DNA from: Leptasterias polaris
Lineage: Eukaryota > Echinodermata > Asteroidea > Forcipulatida > Asteriidae
Length of the DNA: 64,000 nucleotides
Direction: 5' to 3'
Assembly: GCA_037783415.1 (NCBI GenBank)
Contig: JAZGTN010000036.1
Location: forward strand, 320,001-384,000
Shown here: positions 11,807-23,997 of the stretch, piece after piece
How positions within the stretch are numbered: position 1 is the first letter of the stretch
How the letters are laid out: each line of letters opens with the position of its first letter
Program-made: the position numbers and the translations under genes
Notes under the pieces: generated by a model
Seen by the model: the letters and a program-made list of their open reading frames with translations, nothing else
Told to the model about the DNA's origin: nothing
Databases searched by the model: none

Positions 11807-14800
11807 ATGGATACCAAAATTGTCTGCAAATGTCCAAAATGTTCCATTCTCGGAGGAAAGTTGGTTAGTCAGAAAACAGCATCAACACATATGAACACTG
11901 CAAAGAAATGTATGCAGGCAAAAGAGGAACTTGACCGGAGGAACAAAAGTGAGGAAGTTGATGCGACAACAACTGCAATGACAGATCAGTTTGATCACAT
12001 TGATGAATCGAAGACCAAACCACTGTACAGCGGAAGCACATTAAACACATTGCAGGCGGTAACGATGCTCCTGTCAGTACAAGGACTTTTCCCTGGGGTA
12101 AGATTCATTAGAACAATCTTAATTACAAAAACCGTCTTTTATAAATAAATACACAGATTGTTTCATATAATTGTTAGACAATATCTTGTATCGTATAACG
12201 TTTGGTATGTGGAAAATTAACAGTTAACTTGAATGAGGCCTTTTTAAAGGTGCAAGTTGACTATAAATAATAGTACTACAGTGCGAATAGTGTTGTAAGT
12301 CATTGTGAGTTGCCCCGACTTCCTAGTAATAGTATCACTACTGAGTACTGGGTTTTGTACAAGAACGTATGCTGCCACCATCTTGGTTGTACTATCTTAA
12401 TTGTACAAAAAGGAACCAGACTATTTAGTATTTTCCCTTCCAGCCTCGGTTTGGTTACATGGTTTAAATTGGGAGAAAATCAAGATGGCCGCACCATGGT
12501 AAATTTCTATAGTCGTTTTTCAAGTTTTGGATTATTGCATAGCCATAGGCCCTACGGCCAAGATGTAACCCAAAAAAAATAATTAATCATTCATTTTTTT
12601 AATTTAAAAACATGTACCCCTGCCTCGCAAAGCTCACAGACAGTGCATTTATGTTCGGATTGTTATGTTCATCGTTGAATTGAACAATTAGTAAAAGTAC
12701 ATTTGTTGGGAAACCTGCTTTTGAACTTCTAATCTTGAGTAGGCCCACAAATTTATAATACAAACTGCAATAACTATATTTTGTGTATCTTTGTGTGTGC
12801 GGCTATTTCATTTTTAGGTGAGCCAAAGAGCCATGAGTGAAGTGCTGCGACTTCTTCATCATTTCATCTTGCCGGCTGGGAACACTCTTCCTGATTCTTT
12901 TTCGGCTGCAAAAAGAATGGTAGCTGAATTTCTCATCCCAGTGAAGACCTATGATGTATGCCCACATGACCATGTCGTGTTTGCGGCAAAACTGGCGAAC
13001 AACACACACTGCCCTGACTGCATGGAGCCAAGGTATTTATGAAGTGTAAAGTGTAGATAATTGGGGATCTTGGTCACAACCCTTGTATAGCTAACAAATA
13101 ACTAATTTCTACCCGAACTACAATTGTCCCACAGCTCAAACAGTTTCCGAGTTACTTAGGTAAATTAACATGGAAAGATGGAATGCAGAGATATTAACAT
13201 GGAAAGACGGAATAAGTATCGTGGAAAGACAGATTACCGAGATAGCTATCATGGAAAGACGGACTTGACCCAAATTTTCATTGGTTTTTATTAGCAGTGC
13301 ATGCTTGTGTCATAGGTTTTTTTAAAGTCGTGTCCTTGTTCATTCTTTTGTAATTAAATTTGTTCCACTAATTTTGTTCCACTATTTATTTTTCAGGTAT
13401 AAAGACGGAACAAGTGCACATAAAGCGTTTTCGTACATCCCCTTGATACCACGTCTTCAGCGATGGTTCAGGATGCCAGCCATCGCTAACTCCCTCAAGG
13501 GACATAAGTCCACTCCACAACAAAATCCATTAACTGACATCCATATGTCACCTTCCTGGAAAACCATGTATGACAAAGGTAATTCTTGATGTTGTTATGA
13601 TGAAAATAACCTCCACAAGGATGGTCGATAAAAGCATCATCGTTTAGTTTGAGTTTAAAAGCATACTGTTTATGAAGTTTAAACGAACTATTTTTCTGTG
13701 AAATATTTAGCTGTATATATGATAACGTCATCATTTTTTACCTTCTTTTAATCTTTACCGCCCCCCCCCCAATTCAGATGGTGATTTTCAAGGTGACAGT
13801 CGCTGTATTGCACTTTCTGTGAGCGCTGATGGATTTGATCCATTTAACCACCAGAAAGTCCAATACAGTATGCATCCAGTCATCCTGAAGTGCATGAACT
13901 TTGATCACAAGACCCGCGACAAGATTGGGAGGTTGATGCTTTCGTCTATCATCCCAGGTTAGTTGTTAGAATTTCATGTATTTCACGAGGGCTATTTTCA
14001 AAACGATTATTTATGCTACAACGACCATTAAACGATTTTTTCGTTCGTTCATGAACCATCAATCATCTAGACTGGCTATTCCGAGAGGGCAAAATAGTAG
14101 GCCAGAAGCGTCATTAAGGGTCATCAGGCCAGCACCGCCATTTGAAGCATGATCACAAAGAAAGGACTGATTCCATGTAATTTGACGCCAAAGTTGAAAC
14201 ATTAAAAACAATTCGAAAAGTAAGTTTTCAGCCTTGATTTCCGCGTCTATGACTTTAAAAAAACAATATTTAATTACAGGACCCCGTGGGCCATCGGATA
14301 TGAATCCATACTTAGCACCACTTGTAGATGAACTCAACCAGTTAGCATTGGGAGTCAACTGTTTCGATGGAGCAACGAAGGAACACTTCAAGCTTAAGGG
14401 GAGAGTTATTATGGGCGTGTTTGATAATCCAGGAAGCTCCAAGGTGTTGAAGTCTGCTGGGCCTGGGTCGCTTTCGAATGCCTGCAGGCATTGCCAAATT
14501 AAAGGTACAAACATATTACATAGGCCAGTTTTTTTCTAAGTTATTGAGTAATACATTTTTGGTGATTACTTCAACACAAATACAAGCAAAGGTGATTACT
14601 ATTAAATTAATACACAATCTTGATAAATTGCACATCTCGTTTGTTATGTATTTTGCATACGCATGTTTTGATAAATATCTTAAGCCACAAACTTGTATAA
14701 CGCTTCTTGCTTTATTCAGGAGAGTACAGCAAAGAGTACAAGAAGGTCCTCTATCTTGAAAACCGCAGATACTTGCCGCAAGGTTCTGTTCTTCGCAGTG

Positions 14801-17800
14801 ACACAAGCCGTTTCAGAGCACCAGAAAGGCGGCCTCCACACTCTCCATCATCCTTCGACCAGGCGCTTCGTGATGGGAGAGAAGTTGCACAAATGCATAA
14901 ACGTGCACTGCTTGAGGTAGATGAGCGACGCCGGAAAAAGGCGAGGACAGCTGTAAACAGACTTGAAAAGTCAACGGGCAAGAAGGGGACAGAAGAGCTG
15001 GCACGACTGCCCTACTACTCCGATGTCGAAATACCAGTCGAACTGATGCACACAGTTCAAGTAAACATTTAATATTTTATTGCAATACAATTTAAAACCA
15101 TGGTCATCCAAGGACAAAAACAATTCTGCTATGGCCTGTTTTTTTTATCACAGAACGGCATTTTAAGTCACATTTGGCTCCATTCTGCGACGCGCGCACA
15201 GTTTGTAATAATGCCGAAGCGTCAAATCCGATCCCACGGGTTTCGCGCTCTCACGGCGTGGATTTTTGTTTCTTCGTATCACGTATTCGCTATGTGGCCA
15301 AGCTGCAAAGTGTGGTACGAAAAAAAAAGGCCGGCGGTGGTTGGTCCCCTGTCGTCGTGTGCACTGAATCGAGTATGTTCACTTGTTTAAGCGAGGCAGG
15401 GAACCAGACTAGCATGCAGAACTTCATGCCTTTCAGCAGTTCACATGTGTTTTTCATGAGTAAAACTACATGCTTTGTACTCCCTTACTACTCGCTTTCG
15501 TGTGGATTTTCCCGAGTAAAATGCCTATTGTAGAAAACATTGGGTAGTGTTATTAATTTTTCCCTTGTGCTCTCTTATATCTACTATACAGGTAGTCATG
15601 AAGAAATTCTTTGGACTTCTGACTGGCAGAGACGACACAGCAAAAATGCGAGCAGCAGAGGCATCCCTTGGGAGACCAGTAGAAGGAACACACGGCCCCT
15701 GGACGCTGACGAAAGAGGAAAAGGCAACTGCAGACGAACGCCTTGCTCAAATCCGTGTGCCGAAGAACTTTGACTGGTCTCCAAAGAAGCTCTTTACCGC
15801 TGCTACGTTGCCATACATGAAGTGCAGTGATTGGAAAAAGGTAATGTAGAACTAGGTGGAAGTTAACCAATGTCCGGAAATGTGCCGAAGTATAATCCCT
15901 TTTTCTTAAATGTTTTTATTATTTTTGTTATAATTATTATCGGTATTAAAAATTCAAACATCGCAGCCCAAGAGCTGAATTTTATGAAAAGACATGGATA
16001 TACAGCAAGTGTTTAAAAAATATACACAAATTCATTCAAAAAAAAAAACGTGACTCACTGACTGTTCGCATAAAAACACTAAAGTCTTCAAAATATATAT
16101 TTTCAAATAAATGTTTACGAAGAGCTGAATTGTGTTTACAAATAAACGTGACACATGTAGAAAAAACGTACAAGTATTTAAACATAAATTCATTCAAATA
16201 CACCGTTAAACAGTGCTAATCTTAAGGACCCAAACACCAAAATTACATACAGCACCGTATCTTGTAAGGTTTTTCTTTTTCCTTTACAGCTCGCTTCTCA
16301 CGGTATACTGAAGTATGTTTTGCAAGGACTGCTTGGGGTAAACCAACGAGAGACATTATTCAGTTTGTGTGATGTCATCCGGGATCTGACTGATTACACC
16401 ATTGACCTCAGCCAGCTGGATGGATTAGAATCAAAGATCCATGAAGTCCTTTCCCTGGTTGAGAGGGACTTTCCTCTGAGTATACAGGTTGGTATAAAAT
16501 AGCCTTCTTTCAAAGAGATCGTGGCTTAACGTACTGCCACAGGGCGACTAGAACCGGGACGATGCCTTTTTCAACTTGTCAGGAATGTTTTCCTTAGTTT
16601 TTAGATTTTGCCACCCTAAACTAAAGCAAAATACTCAACCAATCATAAGCGATTGGTTTAGCATACAAAACCCTGGCAAAGCATCACCTCATCAATGTCC
16701 AATCGACGTTGCCTTTACAAGACCGCTTCTTAAGCCACGAAATGTCCCAATAAAACGCCTGATGTTGTGTTTTGTTTCCACAGACCCTATGCATGCACAT
16801 CATGCACCACTCAGCAACAACACTGAAGAAGTTCGGCCCAGCAAGTTCTCTTTGGATGTATGGCTTTGAACGTTTCATGTCGTTTTTGAGCGGCCGAATT
16901 CACAACAGGAGGCAACCAGAAGCCACAGCTATTGAAGCATATAGGGTAAAATAAAATTAGCTGTTGCAAAACTTCTTTTGAATCAAAATGACCTGTGGTA
17001 TAAATAAAATAAGGTAAATTAAAAAGTCATAAAAAACTAGGAAACATTTCAAATAAGACCCTGGCAGAGTTTTTCTCAAAGGCTAAAGGAAAGCCTTTGA
17101 TAAATAATGTACTCTCTCTCTCTCTAACATTAACCTCTAAAGTGCAATTTCACCATCTCTTTTTCATTTATCCATTCAACATCAGATATACGAATTCAGC
17201 CAATTTATGACCATGGCTGGATTTCTTCCGGAGGGGAGTGTTTGTACCAGCAACAGTCTCGCTTGTCTGGCTGCATCAGAAGAACAAGATGGTAGGATAC
17301 ATATTTTTATTCTGTCAAGGGGATCTTATTACATCAAGAATGTGTACAATGTGTCTGACCATTGTGTACATTTTGAAGTTATTTTTGTGAATGATTTAAA
17401 CATTGATATTCACCCCTTTTTACATTTTAGCTATAAGCGTGTGCAACGACGTTGATTTTCATAAACTTCGAAGCGGAACTTGTGACTTCCTTCAAACATT
17501 TAAAAAACATTATATGATATTGAAAATATTCCATTGATACAAAATTCGGCATACCTTGAACCCCTAAATACTGGCTAAAAATACCAAATCACCAATTTTG
17601 AATTCCCACAATGCACTTCCAACTATATGTGACAGATTTCTATCACTGTTGGGGAAGAAAAATATCTTTTTTAATGAAATTGTGTTGAAAAATACCGACA
17701 AATCACCCCCAAAAAGAAAAATTTACAAAAAGTCAGAAAATTGGGTGGCGTCCAGGTACAGATGTCATACTGACGACAGTAATCTATCTATGTGACTGAT

Positions 17801-18482
17801 AGAACAGCGTTACAATATTATGCGGAAAAATATGTTGGGGGGCACACTGTACGAAGTGCAATAAAATGTCGCCCGCTGAAAAGTCGCACACTCACTGCGA
17901 GTCGTTTATAAAAACCATAAACGATTTCACAATTTTCACTCATTTGTTCATTTATCTCTTACAGCGGAGAGTTTTCATCTCGTGCAGGGCAAGCGACCTG
18001 TAAAGGACATCACTTTGAACGCTCAGGACAGAGAGGCACTGCACGCAAATGGCATCACTGCAGAGACAACGACCAAGTTCTTTCTGGCACAAAGGGAACA
18101 CCCAAGACACCAAAAGTACACCTGTCGTGAAATTGACACAGGCAATGCAATTGTATCATCGATGGTTGCTGGTCTATTCACAACAGGTGGAAATTTGGCA
18201 AACAAACTGGGTGAGGGGTACTTGTTCTTTGGACAGGTACTCCATTTCCTTTTGTGCCATACACCAGTTGGAGAGCGTCAATATGCCAAGGTAGAATGGA
18301 TGGCAGCGCCAATCGAAGAGGATGTGAAGGGATTATGGAAAGTCCCTTCGCCGAACCAACTTTATAAAACATCACTAGTCCCACTATCCCAATTATCACC
18401 CCCATTAACTACAGCTGTAGACGGACTAGGTGCTCTGTGGATCCTTGACTTGAAACAGTACATAAGTTTTGTTGACAATTAA
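11807..18482 (+). CDS. Tnp2-like (CACTA-related) transposase gene, 11 exons, 888 aa, intact
   Basis: Exons: 11807-12097, 12818-13032, 13397-13578, 13778-13957, 14280-14504, 14720-15060, 15592-15840, 16290-16487, 16784-16945, 17186-17291, 17965-18482. All ten introns are GT-AG, the phases agree at every junction, and the joined frame (2,667 nt) is open from ATG to TAA. Residues ~5-35 hold a Cys/His zinc motif (CKCPKCSILGGKLVS). The core matches plant Tnp2/Transposase_21: RYKDGTSAHK, SADGFDPF (Asp ~247), MLSSIIPGPRGP, VFDNPGSS (Asp ~338), CRHC, then VELMHTV. A DUF4218-like part follows: LVERDFPLSIQ and LWMYGFERFMSFLSG (Glu ~656), ending in PEATAIEAY. The three acidic residues are in the expected DDE places. 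Expected role: cut-and-paste transposition, or a co-opted nuclear DNA-binding function. No flanking inverted termini were found, which leaves domestication open. Exon boundaries are my inference from sequence. Confidence 0.85.
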
Positions 18483-19367
18483 AATGTTTGACAGCGAATT
18501 TCAAGCTATTATTATTATATGCATGAAAGATTGGAAAAACAAAAAAACGCATCTCGCATCTTGGTTTTCAGACCATATCAGTCCGCGCAAAGTGTAAATT
18601 ATTATTATTGAACTGGTAGTTGGTCTTCCATTGACATTACAGTTAGCCGGTATTATTATTATTATTATTATTATTACTGGTTTGGGCCTCTAGTTGGCTT
18701 TGATGGTTTTTGTGTGACCGGAACACTTTTAATAAAAAACAGTGGTTGAGGCTGTGGCATGAAATTTCAAACAAGGTTTCTAAGTCTATTAATGTTTGTA
18801 CTTGTAATTATTTGCTTTTGACCTGATGAGGGGCAGCATGCCCACATGTAATGCGGTTGTTTCTTTTTGTTGCCCATGGCCATTTTGCTTTTCTGATGAG
18901 GCGATGTGCATTGTTGAATAAATAAATAACAACTTTACTGATATATTATGGTCAATATTTCAGTTGTTGTCGAATGGTTCATTAAAACAGAGCTTTTGCC
19001 AGCTGCAGTCAAAAGCCGGGTTGTTACCTACCCCCAGACAAACAATTTGTTGCTCAAATAATCAGTTCTTTTTAATATCAAACCAGTTGAAAATGATGGT
19101 TCATGTTAAAGGGTGGGGGAGCTAGTATTCAGGCCAATGGGGGTGGGGCTTAATTTATCCAGTGATCTGCCAATGGTTGGGGTTTATTGAATTAAATAAT
19201 TTACAAAACAACTTTTGACAAGGGAAAACAAACCTTGTCGAGTTTCCTATAAAGGAAGGTACATCAGTTATACTAATATTTAATTCTTCCTGGGATATCT
19301 CACTGTAGTTGCAAAAAGGAGTCGTTTATATACTAACAAAAATTTAATGAATTTTAATATAAAGAGT
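18483..19367. other. 3' flank of the transposase-like gene with candidate poly(A) signal
   Basis: No coding sequence is seen. The run GAATAAATAAATAAC (AATAAA at 18,917-18,922) lies 435 nt past the stop codon and is the best polyadenylation candidate for the upstream gene. A (TTA)n microsatellite occupies about 18,652-18,679. I looked here and at 10.25-11.8 kb for a pair of inverted termini and found none. Confidence 0.4.
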
Positions 19368-19392
19368 TTCAATTCAATTCAATTCAATTCAA
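19368..19392 (-). repeat. (TTCAA)n microsatellite, likely 3' tail of a LINE remnant
   Basis: About five TTCAA copies, like the tail of the LINE at 6,411. In that LINE the tail marks the 3' end of a minus-strand element, so sequence to the right (about 19.4-20.1 kb) may be a decayed LINE 3' region. I see no coding homology there. Confidence 0.5.
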
Positions 19393-20108
19393 ATCTATTC
19401 AATCACATTGATAAAAACATGAAAATTAACTTCCCAGTGTATGAAATAACATTAAAAAGAAGCCTAAAGGCAATCAAAAACATGGTCTCTAAGAATTACG
19501 AATACAAAGATAAACTATATACATGTAAATAAAATATAAAATATGTATATAATATACAAACGAAAACCCCTTTAAAAATCACTAAAAAGGAGGAGAATGG
19601 CAAAACAAGAGTTTGGGAAAGGAATGGCAAAACAAGGGTTGGACGGCAGTGTGGATGGAGGCAAGGTTTGGAGCAGGGAAGGGTTGGATAGTGGACAGGG
19701 GTGGTAGAGGTAGAGAAGGAGAGGGAAAATACAAACCAAATTTACCTTGAGAAACTAAGATTAAAAATTTGAATAGCCCATGGTAAAAATGAAGATTTTA
19801 GTCTGTTTGTTTTGAGAGCAAGTTGGCGTACCCTACCAGATCGGTTCTGAATAATGAATGGGTTGAGAGGATGGGTTGAGTCTGACAATATTTCATTGAA
19901 TTTGTTTGTGACACGATTCTATAGGGTAGATGCCATGCCAAAGTGTCACCTGTACTTCACAATAGGCCTATTGTTGGAACGTTCAAATAACGGAAGGGAG
20001 TAAGTGTAAGATTCGTTACAAAACTTCGTAAAGATTACTTTTTTTGCTGCAACCATGCTCTATGCTGCAACTGACAACAAAATAGTGAAACTAATTATAA
20101 ACTAATAA
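19393..20108. other. AT-rich non-coding stretch, possible LINE 3' remnant
   Basis: No coding sequence is seen. A purine-rich block of diverged short repeats (GGCAAAACAAGAGTTTGGG-like, then GGTTGGA words) lies at about 19,590-19,725. Its origin is unknown. Confidence 0.35.
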
Positions 20109-21077
20109 AAACAAGGGAAAAAACTGATTGATGTGACACATGAGAATAGGTCTTTAGAATTGATTGCCGTGTATAGACCTGGGACCAATCCAAAAGATGG
20201 CAGCAGTGTTCCATTCTCAACTTTCTTAGACGACTTCAGTGACATTCTAGAGGGGCATGATATAGCTTCATATGATATATTGGTTACTGGTGATTTCAAT
20301 ATTCATTTGGATGACTGTGATGATAGAGATGTTATTAACTTCGTTGACCTGCTGAATTGTCACAACCTAGTGCAGCATGTTAAAGGATCCACCCATGATA
20401 ATGGACATACTTTAGATCTAGTAATCACAAGATCCCCTGAAACAGTTTCTAAGGTGACAGTCACAAATGACAAATTATCGGATCACTTCTCTATCAAGTG
20501 CTATCTTCCTCTTACTAAGCCAATACACGAAAAGAGAGAGGTTACATACAGGAAGCTCAATCAGTTAGACTTTGAAAAATTTTCAAATGATCTTCAAGAA
20601 CAGTTTGACTTGATCGACCCAAGTTGTGATTTGTCAACTCTGGTTTCCACATACAATTCCAATGTGTCTAAGGTCCTTGAACATCATGCTCCATTGCAGA
20701 AGAAGAATATAACACTAAGAGATAAGCGCCAAGGTTACAATGAGGAAATGAAATCAGCTAAAAGAGAGCAACGTCGTCTGGAGAGGAGGTGGAGAAAAAC
20801 ACGCCTCCCTGCTGACCGTGACAATTTTGTGGCCCAAAAACTAAAGCTGCGGAAAATGCTGGAAGATGCAGACACAATATTTTACTCAGATCTGGTAATG
20901 AAAAATTCTTCCAATCCTCGTGCACTGTTCAAGGTCTTCAACAACATCCTGAATAAGCAAACACAGTCTCCCTTACCACCACGTGATTCCCCTGCTGAAC
21001 TTGGCCAGATCCTTTGTTATTTAGATTTTTTTAGGTGTCTTGGAGGAATGATTTTCTCTGAAGTGTTCCCAGCCTAG
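20109..21077 (+). pseudogene. LINE endonuclease fragment, truncated at both ends
   Basis: The frame opens after a TAA at 20,106-20,108 and runs to 21,077. It matches the C-terminal half of a LINE apurinic-type endonuclease and the linker before reverse transcriptase: VTGDFNIHLD (GDxN motif), TLDLVITR, LSDHFSIKC (SDH catalytic motif), then a basic helical linker (EQRRLERRWRKTRL) and NPRALFKVFNNIL. The N-terminal endonuclease half and the whole reverse transcriptase are missing; similarity stops near 21,015 and the last ~20 residues look unrelated. The wording differs from the 961-residue LINE, so this is a different family, probably CR1/L2-like. There is no ATG at the frame start, as expected for a 5'-truncated insertion. 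Confidence 0.85.
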
Positions 21078-21791
21078 TTTTATACAGGAATGTGTTGTAC
21101 ATACATGTAGTATATTTCTAAATGCATATTTTCTTCACATTTATTTTTAACTTTTATCTTTAATCATGTTCTTTTTACATTTCTCTTTATTTACAGGCTA
21201 TTCATGTATCTGCTCATTTTCTTCACCATCATCTCTATCATTTTTGGCGAAATGCCTCAATTTCTCCCTGGTTGAACACGCCAGTCAGGGTTTCAACACA
21301 TCGTCTTCTTAGATTTGAAATTTTATTTTCAGTTTCGAATTGTATTTCGTCACTTCTCCCCCCTCGCGATCTTGAAGATGTCCTCCACTAAATAATAAAG
21401 CTATCAAGTAACAATGCCTTCCTAGTAAAATGATTTGATTTTTATAAAACGGTCGTCAATGTTGTATCCCTGTTTTGTGAGAAATATTTCAAAAGGGCGC
21501 CAGCCTTTACTTTTTGTTCTATTCTCTTGTCCCAGATATATCAGTGCTTTTTCAGTTTCTATAAAGGTTTCATCATTCACACGAGATGCTCCAACAAAAA
21601 ATTGCCAAAAAGCGAACGAAACCATGCATTATGATTATGTCGGTTCAAAAGCCGCCTTAATTAAAAAAGAAAAGAACAAATAATATTACTCCAGTAAGAA
21701 AGAAGAAAAAATGTAATTTTAATGTATACATATTTCTTAAGTTAAAGTTATAATTATTAACTTGTATGCAAGCTTCGGAATCGTGAGTTCA
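21078..21791. other. Non-coding, no feature seen
   Basis: AT-rich sequence with only chance open frames. No repeat or domain was recognised. Confidence 0.4.
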
Positions 21792-21919
21792 CAAATACGG
21801 CCAGTGATGATAATCGTCAAAATTTGGTGATCGCTCAATCCGTTCCGAAGTTAAACAGGACTGAGGCAACCAATATTGTTTGACGGGCAGGCATACTATG
21901 GATATATTCACCGTATTGG
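21792..21919 (+). ncRNA. 5S rRNA-like sequence (pseudogene or 5S-derived SINE head)
   Basis: The ~120-nt segment begins ATACGGCCAGTGATGA, recalling the 5S start TACGGCCATACC. It contains CCGAAGTTAAACAGGACTGA at the place of the 5S box A (GAAGCTAAGCAGGGTCGG) and GACGGGCAGGCATA where box C (GATGGGAGACCGCC) lies. Its ends can pair: CAAATACGG with CCGTATTGG, eight of nine pairs, like 5S helix I. The length (~122-128 nt) fits 5S. No oligo-T terminator follows and it is a single copy, so I favour a pseudogene or a SINE3-like derivative over a working gene. It is clearly diverged from a canonical 5S. Confidence 0.5.
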
Positions 21920-22127
21920 TTGTGTATGTATTGGTTGTGTACGGTACAAACAAATGTGGTTACGTAACACTACAGACAAGGTCACATACCTCTATGGTTA
22001 TTTTGAGCATCGATGACCTTGTTAGCTAGCTGCGCCCGATTTGTACGTGAACTGCTGGTGACTGCATGTGTGCTTCTATTGGCCAACGATTAATATACAT
22101 GGTCTAGAGTTACCCATCATTGGCCCA

Positions 22128-22317
22128 CGCAGGTTTGTGCACGAACCGCAGTGCCATTGGTTGTGCACAAACAGGTTTGTACACAAACCACCATGCCATT
22201 GGTCCGTGTACGTCACTTTTAGCGAGAGTGTCCGACCATGGAGCCTCCATGGTCCGACCACATGGAGCCTCCATGGTCCGACCATGGAGCCTCCATGGTC
22301 CGACCATGGAGGAAGTA
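22128..22317. repeat. Palindromic minisatellite (CCATGGAGCCTCCATGG) with a flanking duplication
   Basis: First, two ~42-bp near copies read AGGTTTGT(G/A)CAC(G/A)AACC followed by TGCCATTGGT (from about 22,131 and 22,173). Then at 22,231-22,311 about three tandem units of the palindrome CCATGGAGCCTCCATGG are joined by TCCGA. A TATATA word with AATAAA about 20 bases on follows at once (22,315-22,342). The block could form hairpins; its role is unknown. Confidence 0.75.
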
Positions 22318-22339
22318 TATAGCATCTATTCGCAATAAA

Positions 22340-23997
22340 TACAGTCCGGCCGGCGCGCCTTGATCAAGGCGCCAGCGGTGACGGTATTTAAGATGATTTC
22401 AGTCATGGGTGAAAAAAAAAATTCTGCTTCAGTGTTAGCGAGAAATCGACTTGAAATGGTCAGTTTCCAGCAGAAAGTCACTGATTGGACAATCCTGCTC
22501 TTGTTGTACAAGTTATGCAACCTTATCGGCCACTGCTCTTTTTAGAAGGTTAAAACTGGATAGTTCTTGCGCGGTATGTAATCGATTTTCGTTGTCTCGG
22601 GGAGATTACTACAAACAGTCGGGCCGTCGACCACCATCAACTATTTTTCCCCTCTCAAACAATTTTGTACTGTATTTCTGTGGTATTTGGAATATGTTTC
22701 AATATGTGCTACGTTGCACAATTTACACTTTGCGCGGACTGCTATACGATCTGAAACAAACGTGTTTCTTTTTTGCATGATCTCTAGTGGAAAGCTATAA
22801 AAAATAAACAAACGAACGTTAGCTGTATGGGGGATCCCATTTCTCTAATTGATGACGTAACTTGTTAATTAAGTTTTGTAAAAGATTGCTTTTATCTTTT
22901 ATTCATGTTTCTCTAAGTAAATTTGCAAACCTGACCACATTGCGATCGCCGAAATATGAAGTTTGCGCACCCCGTGCAGATTTGTTTGCGCAAGGATTGA
23001 AGTTTGCGCTCGACACATACATACTACTAGTCGTCCGACGCTGGTAGTGCATAACTCAAAATAAACCTCTTTTGTAGTAGAATACTGGTAGTTTATGAAA
23101 CAGTAATGTGATTAATATCAATGTCACAACATACAACTTGAATAAAATGGCTTAGTAACTCTGTTATTATTACCAAAAGCCGATTTTTGTGTGTGTCTCT
23201 GTCGGTCGCGGCATGTATTTGCACGTAGTTTGCCATCAGCTCAGCCGTGACCACATGTAAACATTGGTCGCGCAAACGGTCTATGATTGGCAGTTTTGCG
23301 TGCGAATTTCTAGGTTGATAAAAACTCGCCTGGCCGCCCGGCGGCTGCGGGACTCCTCAAGGGTTGTGCAAAAACATGTGTCCACACAAAATCATTGTTC
23401 ATGTTGTAGTAATAATTCTACCTCCATCATGGTAGCCTTGCTCTATGATGTATTGGTAGTAGTAGTGGTAGTACGTCGTCGTTGCATGAGGTGGCATTCC
23501 CTTGCACAACGCGTAATGGCCAAGTTTTATTTCAAAGTGGCGGCAAATAGGAAGGATGATCTGGAAATTTCCCCAATATCCCTAGTTATTCACTACATTT
23601 TGTAGCAAACGACTGTGCAACTATTTTTATGATTATTTAGTAGTACTGTACAGAAATGTACAAGGAATCCTACAATCACAGTTAATCTGATTAAACTCGT
23701 AAAGAACTGTAAAACATTCTTTTCACTACCAACCTATAAAATCATAATCCCTTTAGCTGTTTGGAGACCGTTAGGTCTAAAGCACTCTGTTGAATCCACG
23801 ACCTGCTATTGTTGGTCCGAACAATGGTTACCTTACAAATGACAAAAGGATTTAATCCTCGGTGAAACTACGGTGAGCCTTGGTGAAACTACGGTGAGCA
23901 ATCTGATCATTTCTAACAGAGGGTAAATCAACGGAGCGAACTCCGTTAAAGTGAAACAACGGTAATAGTTATATTTTAACGGAGGAGGTTTTCATAG
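22340..23997. other. Non-coding, no gene seen
   Basis: The stretch starts with restriction-like palindromes (CCGGCCGGCGCGCC, TTGATCAAGGCGCC). Near 23,865-23,905 there is a direct repeat GGTGAAACTACGGTGAG. No exon, RNA gene or complete element was recognised. Confidence 0.4.

Noticed and set aside
14059..15870. Several 60-150-codon frames overlapping exons of the 888-aa gene in other frames or antisense
   Set aside because: The spliced frame explains these exons with matching phases; the alternatives have no supporting motif.
18731..18740. AAAAAACAGTG as a right end for the 888-aa gene
   Set aside because: CACTG words upstream (for example 10,568) do not continue the match beyond six or seven bases.
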